Positions 1-5,531 of a DNA stretch of 7,861 nucleotides are shown here, piece after piece. The notes under the pieces were generated by a model. The model made no database searches. It was not told the DNA's origin and worked only from the letters and a program-made list of their open reading frames with translations. The DNA is taken from assembly GCA_027084065.1 (NCBI GenBank), contig JALWLR010000024.1, positions 1 through 7,861 on the forward strand, written 5' to 3'. The position numbers and the translations under genes are program-made. Source of the DNA: Helicobacteraceae bacterium (GTDB taxonomy: Bacteria > Campylobacterota > Campylobacteria > Campylobacterales > Sulfurimonadaceae). The stretch's first letter is position 1. The number at the start of each line of letters is the position of its first letter.

Positions 1-86
1 TTGAATCTTTCAGTATAAATAAAATGTTTTTTACGTTATGATACTTTTTAAAAAGTTGGACTTTACATGTAGGTTGCGTTTTGGAG
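1..86 (+). pseudogene. Remnant of a histidine kinase promoter and first codons
   Basis: This stretch aligns without gaps to 2954-3038, the leader and start of the intact kinase gene. By hand count about 67 of 85 positions are identical. The ATG at 67-69 matches the kinase ATG at 3020. The next codon is TAG where the kinase has CAG (Gln2), so the copy is dead. After the stop the frame still reads V-A-F-W against I-A-F-W in the kinase, with mostly third-position changes, which suggests it was once coding. Similarity fades after about position 86. The TGA at 2-4 corresponds to the adaptor stop at 2955-2957, so an adaptor gene may end right at the window edge. Confidence 0.75.
37..42 (+). promoter_or_regulatory. 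Putative -10 box upstream of the cytochrome gene
   Basis: TATGAT in the context ttacgTTATGATA, the same context as in front of the kinase gene (2990-2995). No good -35 is visible, only a T-rich stretch at 27-32, which is common in Campylobacterota. It lies about 95 bases before the cytochrome start and is the only promoter-like site seen there. The cytochrome may therefore be read from a promoter left over from the kinase copy; that is inference. Confidence 0.45.
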
Positions 87-136
87 AGGTTGCTAGATAG
101 CACGCTCATTTTTTCTTAATAGTAAAGGAAGTCAAA

Positions 137-1816
137 ATGAATTACAAAACAATTCTTTTATCATCTCTTTTAGTCTTGCCATTTTTTGGTTGTGGTAGCT
201 CAACAACTAGTAATGAAACACAACTTCCAAATGAATCAAGTGCTTATACGCTTGTTGCATGGAACGATTTGGGAATGCATTGTATGGATGGGAAAGATTA
301 TTCCGTTTTTTCAATTTTACCTCCATATAACAATCTTAATGCACATCTTATCGCTAAAGATGGAACAACAAATAAACATATAACTTCCGGGGTTACTATT
401 ACTTATGAGTCTGAACCAAGTTTAAATGGTAAACTAAATACAACGAGCATTTACACCAATCAAAATGAGATGAAAACAAACTTTTGGAATTATGTAGAAA
501 AACTTTTTTTGACATCCTTACCCAATGATATAGGTTTAACAGGAAATTCTACACCGAGCTTAACCCCTAAGCCTCTTGTTTACAACTCAGAACACAATTG
601 GTGGGAGGCAACAGGTATACCTATTACACCCTATAATGATGATGGTGAAAAAAATTATTATCCACTTGTTAAGGTAACGGCAAAAGATACTAATGGTAAT
701 ACTCTTGCGACAACTAAAGTTGTACTTCCTGTAAGTGATGAGATGGATTGTCGTGCTTGTCATGGTTCAAGTAGTAATTATGCTGATGCTAAACCAGCCG
801 CTGGATGGGAAAATGACCCTGACAGTGAAAAAGATTACAAATATAATATACTTCGTTTACATGATGAAAAGCATCCAAATGCTGTGAGTGATAATCAAGA
901 TGCTTTAAAAGCAAAAGGGTATACAGGATATAACAGTAATGGATTATACGACAGTGCAAAAGATGGAAATCCAATCCTTTGTGCAACTTGCCATAGTAGT
1001 AATGCCCTTGTAGGTAGTGGAATAACCGGCATCAAACCATTGACGGAATCGATTCATGCTCTTCATGCTAATGTGCTAGACCCAATAGAGGGAATAAAAC
1101 TAAATGATTCTGCAAACAGAAGTGCATGTTATCGATGTCATCCAGGTGCTACAACACAGTGTTTGCGAGGGGCTATGGGAAATTCGAGCAATGTAGAGTG
1201 TCAGAGTTGTCATGGAAGTATCTCAGCAGTTGGGAAAGCAGGTCGTGCCGGATGGTTGGAAGAACCTAATTGCCAATCGTGCCATCAAAATGGACAGCGC
1301 TATACTTCAGCAATAACTTCGGACGGTACATTACGAGCTGCTCTTGATACCCGCTTTGCAACAAATCCTGATACTCCTATGAGAGGTATTAGTTTATACC
1401 GTTATAGTACAGGGCATGGTCAGATGCAGTGTGAAGCCTGTCATGGTCCAACTCATGCTATCTATCCAAGTTCACATACAGAAGATAATCTTCAAAGCGA
1501 AATGATACAAGGGCATATAGGTACTATTGCAGAGTGTAGTGCTTGTCATAGCAGTGTGCCGTTTACTACAACAGGTGGACCGCATGGAATGCATACAATT
1601 GGACAAGAGTGGGTTGATAAGCATGAAGATATTGCTGAAGATAACCCAACTCAGTGTCAAGCTTGTCATGGTAGTGATTACCGGGGCACTTTTTTATCAA
1701 AGGCATTTAGCGCAAGAAGTTTCAAAACTGAATGGGGGACAAAAACATTCAATGCTGGTGATCAAATAGGTTGCTATAATTGTCACAATGGTCCAGATGG
1801 AGGTGATGATGACTAA
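137..1816 (+). CDS. Nine-haem c-type cytochrome lipoprotein
   Basis: Predicted exported electron carrier of 559 residues. The N-terminus has a basic start, a hydrophobic stretch and a lipobox-like L-P-F-F-G-C with Cys19, so it is probably a lipid-anchored envelope protein; the Phe at -3 is not the classical residue. Residues about 38-200 carry no haem motif and begin with a conserved-looking block (AWNDLGMHCMDG). Nine CxxCH haem sites follow, with first Cys at 205, 282, 331, 355, 379, 432, 467, 507 and 546; the last is close to the C-terminus, which ends in an acidic GGDDD tail. The start is supported by AAGGAAG at 125-131. The gene stands alone, flanked by a dead kinase start and a dead cyclase end. 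A role in extracellular or periplasmic electron transfer is likely from the haem count; the partner and substrate cannot be read from sequence, and I recognise no named gene. Confidence 0.93.
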   Translation: MNYKTILLSSLLVLPFFGCGSSTTSNETQLPNESSAYTLVAWNDLGMHCMDGKDYSVFSILPPYNNLNAHLIAKDGTTNKHITSGVTITYESEPSLNGKLNTTSIYTNQNEMKTNFWNYVEKLFLTSLPNDIGLTGNSTPSLTPKPLVYNSEHNWWEATGIPITPYNDDGEKNYYPLVKVTAKDTNGNTLATTKVVLPVSDEMDCRACHGSSSNYADAKPAAGWENDPDSEKDYKYNILRLHDEKHPNAVSDNQDALKAKGYTGYNSNGLYDSAKDGNPILCATCHSSNALVGSGITGIKPLTESIHALHANVLDPIEGIKLNDSANRSACYRCHPGATTQCLRGAMGNSSNVECQSCHGSISAVGKAGRAGWLEEPNCQSCHQNGQRYTSAITSDGTLRAALDTRFATNPDTPMRGISLYRYSTGHGQMQCEACHGPTHAIYPSSHTEDNLQSEMIQGHIGTIAECSACHSSVPFTTTGGPHGMHTIGQEWVDKHEDIAEDNPTQCQACHGSDYRGTFLSKAFSARSFKTEWGTKTFNAGDQIGCYNCHNGPDGGDDD

Positions 1817-1842
1817 AAAAGTTATCATCGTCTCTTTTTTTT
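1800..1842 (+). terminator. Rho-independent terminator of the cytochrome gene
   Basis: Arm 1800-1813 pairs with 1821-1834 over 14 positions, three of them G-U pairs. The innermost nine (gatgatgac with gttatcatc) include only one wobble. The seven-base loop contains the TAA stop (1814-1816), and eight T follow at 1835-1842. The terminator is therefore built partly from the last codons of the cytochrome (the GGDDD tail). It should isolate the cytochrome from the transposase and kinase downstream. Confidence 0.8.
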
Positions 1843-1896
1843 GAAAAGAAAGTGTTTCAATAGTCTCTATTTATTAAAATTAAATTATAGCTACTG

Positions 1897-1934
1897 AAGG
1901 GAGTGGCAGAAACCGAGTCTGCTAGGAGTTTTTG
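1897..1934 (+). pseudogene. Remnant of the 3' end of a diguanylate cyclase gene
   Basis: The block matches 5431-5468 at 36 of 38 positions, mismatching only at 1900 and 1904. In the frame of the intact gene it encodes the conserved GGDEF-domain ending S-G-R-N-R-V-C followed by TAG (1923-1925). The match continues nine bases past the stop and breaks off inside a TTTGCACAC repeat that leads to cusA. No related sequence precedes it, so only the final codons survive. Together with the kinase start at 1-86 it brackets the cytochrome. Confidence 0.8.
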
Positions 1935-1942
1935 TGAAAAAC

Positions 1943-1985
1943 GAAAAAAGGGTCAGGCGAAAAAAGGAAGGAAAAAAGGGTCAGG
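1943..1985 (+). repeat. Direct repeat of the transposon's outer left end
   Basis: GAAAAAAGGGTCAGG occurs twice without mismatch, at 1943-1957 and 1971-1985, 28 bases apart. The second copy runs into the left inverted repeat of the RAYT element; the first is a partial extra end with no transposase attached. It may be a footprint of an earlier insertion or a REP-like doublet. Confidence 0.75.
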
Positions 1986-1989
1986 TAAC
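1977..1989 (+). repeat. Left terminal inverted repeat of the RAYT element
   Basis: AGGGTCAGGTAAC is an exact inverted match to 2826-2838. Confidence 0.8.
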
Positions 1990-2006
1990 TACTACAACTT
2001 TCACGC

Positions 2007-2012
2007 TATAAT
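2007..2012 (+). promoter_or_regulatory. Putative -10 box of the transposase gene
   Basis: Perfect TATAAT in the context cacgcTATAATActtctaaaa, very like the kinase promoter (acgcTATGATAttttctaaaa). No clear -35. It lies inside the element, 27 bases before the transposase ATG, so the element carries its own promoter. Confidence 0.6.
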
Positions 2013-2039
2013 ACTTCTAAAATTTCTTCAAGGATTGTA

Positions 2040-2807
2040 ATGCCAAGAAAACCAAGAATTGAGATTGCTGGTTTTTATCATGTGATCAACAGGGGTGTGG
2101 AACAACGAACTGTGTTTTTAGATGAAGATGATTTTCATACATTTGAAGAGCTACTGTGCCGGTCTTCAAAAGAGTTCGAGATTACTGTGCATAACTTTTG
2201 TTTGATGGATAACCATTACCATCTGCTTATTGAGATTAGAAAGGCGAATCTAGCTAAGTTTATGAAACAACTTGGAATGAGTTATTCGATCTATTTCAAT
2301 AAAAAGTACAAACGCTCCGGACACCTTTGGCAAGGACGCTATAAGTCTTGGTATGTTACCGATGAGAGATACTTATACACACTCATAAGATACATAGAAC
2401 AAAATCCACTTAAAGCTGGTATGGTTAAGGAGCTAAGTGAATATCGATTTTGTTCGTTTTGGTATTTTGTCAATGAGGAATCTTTTCTTGAATGTTTGAA
2501 AAACGCGTGGTTGTATGAAAATTATGGTAAAAATATAGATGAGATTAGAGATTTTGTACTCGCATCTGTTGATATGGATGAACTAAAGGAGATCTCCAAA
2601 GCGTCTTCGCTCGTAGTCGCACCTTTAAGTGAAAATCGAAAAACAGTAGAAAATTTAAGAGAGATCGTTGGTAATTTTCAAAATAAACAAGAGCGAAATA
2701 ACAGAATAATACAAGCACATAAAGAGGGGTATTCACAGCAGATGATAGCAAAGGAAGTGGGATTGTCGCAACAAGCGGTTGGAAAGATAATTAAAACAAA
2801 AAAGTAA
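2040..2807 (+). CDS. REP-associated tyrosine transposase (RAYT, Y1/HUH family)
   Basis: Predicted single-strand DNA transposase of 255 residues. The Y1_Tnp domain spans about residues 5-135. It opens with the RAYT signature PRKPRIEIAGFYHVINRG, has the metal-binding HUH pair His59-Tyr-His61 in DNHYHLLI, the conserved GHLWQGRYKS block (94-103), and catalytic Tyr118 in YIEQNPLKAGMV. RAYT enzymes nick and join REP hairpins through a 5' phosphotyrosine. All key residues are present, so the protein looks active. A C-terminal extension (about 215-255) contains a helix-turn-helix-like GYSQQMIAKEVGLSQQAVGKI segment, probably for end recognition. AAGGA at 2030-2034 supports the ATG. The reading frame is intact, and the gene is monocistronic within its inverted ends. 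Confidence 0.92.
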   Translation: MPRKPRIEIAGFYHVINRGVEQRTVFLDEDDFHTFEELLCRSSKEFEITVHNFCLMDNHYHLLIEIRKANLAKFMKQLGMSYSIYFNKKYKRSGHLWQGRYKSWYVTDERYLYTLIRYIEQNPLKAGMVKELSEYRFCSFWYFVNEESFLECLKNAWLYENYGKNIDEIRDFVLASVDMDELKEISKASSLVVAPLSENRKTVENLREIVGNFQNKQERNNRIIQAHKEGYSQQMIAKEVGLSQQAVGKIIKTKK

Positions 2808-2825
2808 AACAAAAAAGTAGTAGTT

Positions 2826-2838
2826 GTTACCTGACCCT
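2826..2838 (+). repeat. Right terminal inverted repeat of the RAYT element
   Basis: GTTACCTGACCCT is an exact reverse complement of 1977-1989. It is preceded by gtagtagtt, which matches the inner left end with a three-base shift. Confidence 0.8.
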
Positions 2839-2868
2839 ATAAATCTAAATAAATCTGTAAATAAATCT
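2839..2868 (+). repeat. Three short direct repeats next to the transposon end
   Basis: ATAAATCT occurs at 2839-2846, 2849-2856 and 2861-2868, abutting the right end of the element. Low-complexity, possibly slippage or repair at the junction. Confidence 0.5.
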
Positions 2869-2876
2869 GGAAAAAA

Positions 2877-2957
2877 GGTCTTAAAGAGGGGGATGTAATT
2901 GTCAAAAGTGCGATGTTTATGATGGACAGCGATGCTGAGATAAACTCTTTATATTGA
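2877..2957 (+). pseudogene. C-terminal stub of a CusB-type efflux adaptor gene
   Basis: Read from 2877, the frame gives GLKEGDVIVKSAMFMMDSDA, then E-I-N-S-L-Y and TGA at 2955-2957. This is the typical ending of the CusB/CzcB membrane fusion proteins (G-L-x-x-G-D-x-V, then D-S-E/D-A). The frame is closed upstream by a stop at 2862-2864 and there is no start codon, so only about 26 of the roughly 400 codons remain. In intact loci the adaptor precedes the CusA pump, which is what the gene order here implies. The break lies about 40 bases from the right end of the RAYT element. Too short for certainty, but the motif match plus the cusA context make it persuasive. Confidence 0.7.
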
Positions 2958-3038
2958 ATCATTCAGCGAAAAAATCATCTTTTTTACGCTATGATATTTT
3001 CTAAAAAGTCGGAGTTTATATGCAGATCGCTTTTTGGA
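2954..3038 (+). repeat. Intact partner of the 1-86 repeat (kinase leader and start)
   Basis: Gap-free match to 1-85 (about 79 percent). It spans the adaptor stop, the promoter, the ribosome site and the first six codons of the kinase. The match extending into codons shows that this is a duplicated locus and not merely a shared promoter. Confidence 0.75.
2990..2995 (+). promoter_or_regulatory. Putative -10 box of the kinase-cyclase operon
   Basis: TATGAT in ttttttacgcTATGATA, conserved in the copy at 37-42. It lies 33 bases after the adaptor stop and 24 bases before the kinase ATG. The GGAG at 3011-3014 serves as the ribosome site. No clear -35. Confidence 0.5.
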
Positions 3039-4594
3039 TCGTTTTTGGAGCTTTTTTTGTTATTACGGCGGTTTTGATCTTTTTTCTTTTGAAAAATGTA
3101 GAGCGAAGAAAGGAGAGTGAGGCGAGGCTTCGTCATGCGGAACAAAAGTTACAACTGTTGCGCCGTAAACTCGAAAAAGAGAGTAGCGAGAGAAGCAACT
3201 TTTTTGAAACATTGCTAAGAAGCATTCCGATTCCGATTTTTTACAAAGACAAAAACGGCATCTATCTTGGAACCAATGAGGATTTCGATGCCATTTACGG
3301 TTTTGAGCGTAATTTTCTAGTCGGTAAAAGTGTGTATGATGTAGCTCCAAAGGAGATTGCCGAGTATCATCAAAAGCAAGAAAAAGAGCTTTTTGAACAT
3401 CCTACTCTTCCGCAGATGTATGAAGGCATAATTGTCAACAACAAAACAGGAAAAGAGCACAACGTCATTTTTCACAAGCGCTGCTACCTTTCAACGGATG
3501 GGGAGGTTGAAGGGCTTATCGGTGCTATTATGGATATAACCGAGATCAAAGCAAAAGAAAAAGCGCTTGAGGAGGCGAAAGAGAAAGCAGAAAGTGCGAT
3601 GCAAGCAAAATCTCAGTTTCTTGCCGTTATGAGTCATGAGATTAGAACGCCGCTCAATGCCGTGTTGGGGATGCTGCATCTTGTTTTACAAACTGATTTG
3701 GATGCGAAACAAAAAGAGTATATCCAAAAGAGTAAAAAAAGTGCCCAAAATCTTCTTCAAATCATCAACGATATTTTGGATTTTAGCAAGATGGAAGCAG
3801 GAAAAATCGCTTTGGATATAAAGAGTTTCGATCTGCATGCACTTGTAGAGGAGATTACGGCTTCTATGGAGGTTTTGGCAGCGAAGAAGGGGATAGAGTT
3901 GCATGTGAAGATGCAAGAAGATCTGCCGCGTTACTGCATGGGGGATAGCTTTCGCATCGCTCAGGTAGTGCTCAATCTGCTCTCAAACGCCATAAAGTTT
4001 ACCGAAAAAGGGAGTGTCAAGTTGCATGTTTCTTGTCTAAACAAAGAGAGACTGCAATTTGTAGTCGAAGATACCGGTATCGGTATGGATCAGGATGTTT
4101 TACAGAATATATTCGAGGCGTTCAATCAGGCTGATGGAAGTGTGACAAGGAAGTTTGGGGGAACGGGACTTGGTCTTTCCATATCGAAACAGCTTGTAGA
4201 GCTTATGGGCGGTGCAATTGAGGTAAGCAGTAAAAAGAATGAAGGAAGCAGGTTTTTGTTTTGGATACCGACGCGAGTAGCTTCACAACCCACACAAGAT
4301 GTTGGGGAAGATTCATTGGAGACGATTTATACAGAGTATGGCGAAAGAGAGACTGATTTTTTGGAAAAAAAAGATGAGCAAGTACCGAAGCTGACGCAGA
4401 AAACTAAAGAAGAGCTTTTTAAAAAACTGCATGAATGTGCCAAAAAAAGAAGATCGAAACTTTGCAAATCCATCATGCAAGAGGTAGGGAACTATAAACT
4501 TTCACAAGAGGATAAAGCACTTTTCGATACCATATACAAACTCATTTTGCAGCGTAAATATGCACAACTCAAGGAGATGACCAGTGCAAAATAG
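3020..4594 (+). CDS. Membrane-anchored PAS sensor histidine kinase
   Basis: Sensor kinase of 524 residues, probably autophosphorylating and passing phosphate to the overlapping response regulator. One transmembrane helix (about 4-24) leaves almost nothing outside, followed by a charged coiled coil (25-58), a PAS domain (about 60-175), HisKA with SHEIRTPLNA (His206), and HATPase with N-box Asn323 in NLLSNAIKF, G1 DTGIGM (351-356) and G2 GGTGLGL (380-386). All catalytic boxes are intact. The single helix and cytoplasmic PAS suggest an internal or membrane-proximal signal. The last ~95 residues form a linker and a charged helical tail (KKLHECAKKRRSKLCKSIM onward) that I associate with hybrid kinases after a receiver domain; no receiver is present here. 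GGAG at 3011-3014 supports the ATG. It lies between a cusB stub and cusA, so metal or envelope-stress sensing is a guess from context. Confidence 0.93.
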   Translation: MQIAFWIVFGAFFVITAVLIFFLLKNVERRKESEARLRHAEQKLQLLRRKLEKESSERSNFFETLLRSIPIPIFYKDKNGIYLGTNEDFDAIYGFERNFLVGKSVYDVAPKEIAEYHQKQEKELFEHPTLPQMYEGIIVNNKTGKEHNVIFHKRCYLSTDGEVEGLIGAIMDITEIKAKEKALEEAKEKAESAMQAKSQFLAVMSHEIRTPLNAVLGMLHLVLQTDLDAKQKEYIQKSKKSAQNLLQIINDILDFSKMEAGKIALDIKSFDLHALVEEITASMEVLAAKKGIELHVKMQEDLPRYCMGDSFRIAQVVLNLLSNAIKFTEKGSVKLHVSCLNKERLQFVVEDTGIGMDQDVLQNIFEAFNQADGSVTRKFGGTGLGLSISKQLVELMGGAIEVSSKKNEGSRFLFWIPTRVASQPTQDVGEDSLETIYTEYGERETDFLEKKDEQVPKLTQKTKEELFKKLHECAKKRRSKLCKSIMQEVGNYKLSQEDKALFDTIYKLILQRKYAQLKEMTSAK

Positions 4595-5459
4595 AACTAT
4601 TCTCGCAGTGGATGATACGATTGAAAATCTCGATGTTTTGGTCGATCTTTTGAGTGATTACGACGTCATTGATGCAACAAGCCCAACAGAGGCGCTTGAG
4701 ATTGTCAAAGAGGAGAAAATCGATCTTATCTTGCTTGATATTATGATGCCTCAAATGGATGGCTTTGAGGTATGTAGACGTCTAAAAGCAGACCCTAGGA
4801 CAAAAGATATTCCTGTTATTTTTGTGACTGCCAAAACCGATGAGGAGAGCATTGAAAAGGCGTATGATGTTGGTGGGAGCGACTATATTACTAAACCGTT
4901 TTTGCCAAAAAAGCTTCTTGCCCGTGTAAAAAAAGAGCTTCGAATCATCGGACTTATAGAAAAACTCAACAAACAGGCTACAACCGATCCGCTGACGGGA
5001 GTGTACAATCGAAGATTTTTTATGGACAGTTGCCAAAAAAACATTGCACTTGCAAAACGAAAAAAAGAGCCTTTGAGTATTTTGATGATCGATATAGATC
5101 ATTTCAAACAAATTAACGATACCTACGGACATGCTATAGGGGATGAGGTCATTCAAAAACTCTCTTCGATTATGCAGGAGAGTCAGAGAAAAAGTGACGT
5201 CATTGCCAGATACGGCGGAGAGGAGTTTTTGATACTTTTACCCGATACGCCTTATGAAAGCGCAAAAGAGGTTGCCCAAAAGCTGAGAAAAAAGGTAGAA
5301 GAGAGTTTTGTCGAAACTCACAATGACGAAAAGATTCGATTTAGTGTCAGTATAGGTGTCGCAACAATAAATAAAGAAGATTCTTGCCAGAAGCTTATAC
5401 AAAATGCCGACAAGGCACTCTATCAAGCAAAAGAGAGCGGCAGAAACCGAGTCTGCTAG
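4584..5459 (+). CDS. Response regulator with GGEEF diguanylate cyclase domain (PleD/WspR-like)
   Basis: Phosphorylation-controlled cyclase of 291 residues predicted to make c-di-GMP from two GTP. The receiver domain (5-120) has acidic Asp10-Asp11, phosphoacceptor Asp52 in LLDIMMP, Thr82 and Lys104. A short helix leads to the GGDEF domain (about 130-291), with TDPLTGVYNRRFF, DIDHFKQINDTYGHAIGD and an active-type GGEEF at 211-215. An RxxD inhibitory site (RKSD, 202-205) sits five residues before it, so product feedback is expected. The end, S-G-R-N-R-V-C, is typical of the domain. The start is GTG at 4584, placed by AAGGAG at 4571-4576; it overlaps the kinase by 11 bases, implying translational coupling and a cognate pair. 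There is no DNA-binding domain, so its output is c-di-GMP and not direct transcription control. cusA follows after 65 bases. Confidence 0.95.
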   Translation: MQNRTILAVDDTIENLDVLVDLLSDYDVIDATSPTEALEIVKEEKIDLILLDIMMPQMDGFEVCRRLKADPRTKDIPVIFVTAKTDEESIEKAYDVGGSDYITKPFLPKKLLARVKKELRIIGLIEKLNKQATTDPLTGVYNRRFFMDSCQKNIALAKRKKEPLSILMIDIDHFKQINDTYGHAIGDEVIQKLSSIMQESQRKSDVIARYGGEEFLILLPDTPYESAKEVAQKLRKKVEESFVETHNDEKIRFSVSIGVATINKEDSCQKLIQNADKALYQAKESGRNRVC

Positions 5460-5468
5460 GAGTTTTTG
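5431..5468 (+). repeat. Intact partner of the 1897-1934 remnant (cyclase end)
   Basis: 36 of 38 bases match 1897-1934, covering the last codons of the cyclase, its TAG and nine bases beyond. Confidence 0.8.
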
Positions 5469-5484
5469 CACACTCTTTGCACAC
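5465..5484 (+). promoter_or_regulatory. Two TTTGCACAC direct repeats upstream of cusA
   Basis: TTTGCACAC occurs at 5465-5473 and 5476-5484, without mismatch, 11 bases apart, which is one helical turn. Such phasing suits a dimer or tandem-site regulator. The gap between cyclase and cusA is only 65 bases, and this repeat takes a third of it. No convincing -35/-10 pair is placed around it, so an operator role is inference. Confidence 0.4.
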
Positions 5485-5491
5485 AAATGTA

Positions 5492-5531
5492 CTATCATAC
5501 GACAAAGAAAGATAGGAAAAAAGTATGATAG
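5492..5531 (+). promoter_or_regulatory. Inverted repeat enclosing the cusA start codon and ribosome site
   Basis: CTATCATAC (5492-5500) is the exact reverse complement of GTATGATAG (5523-5531). In mRNA the nine-base stem would bury the ATG (5525-5527), and the 22-base loop would hold the AGGA ribosome site (5514-5517). This could lower cusA translation until unfolded. The AU-rich stem is weak, so it may have little effect or may instead be a DNA site. Confidence 0.45.

Larger units (their letters stand above)
1977..2838 (+). mobile_element. RAYT (Y1 transposase) element with 13-bp inverted ends
   Basis: The element holds one transposase gene (2040-2807) and is bounded by AGGGTCAGGTAAC at 1977-1989 and its exact reverse complement at 2826-2838. 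Just inside, both ends carry tactac/gtagta stretches offset by three bases. GTAG-type tetranucleotides next to palindromic ends are typical of REP sequences recognised by RAYT proteins, although I do not see a full REP hairpin. No target-site duplication is evident, as expected for a Y1 (HUH) enzyme. The left flank is the cyclase remnant; the right flank is the stub of a cusB-like gene, so insertion or excision here may have caused that truncation. Confidence 0.75.

Noticed and set aside
91..102. Small palindrome TGCTAgaTAGCA followed by a T-run at 110-115
   Set aside because: Five base pairs with a two-base loop is too small for a terminator or attenuator, and nothing else supports a function.
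186..383. 65-codon + strand open frame in the start of the cytochrome gene
   Set aside because: Out-of-frame shadow; the cytochrome frame carries the signal peptide and haem motifs.
1817..3019. CRISPR-like short repeats
   Set aside because: The repeats seen are either transposon ends or AT-rich slippage units; there are no regular spacers and no cas genes.
4782..5156. 124-codon minus-strand open frame
   Set aside because: Antisense shadow of the receiver and GGDEF coding region, without recognisable features.
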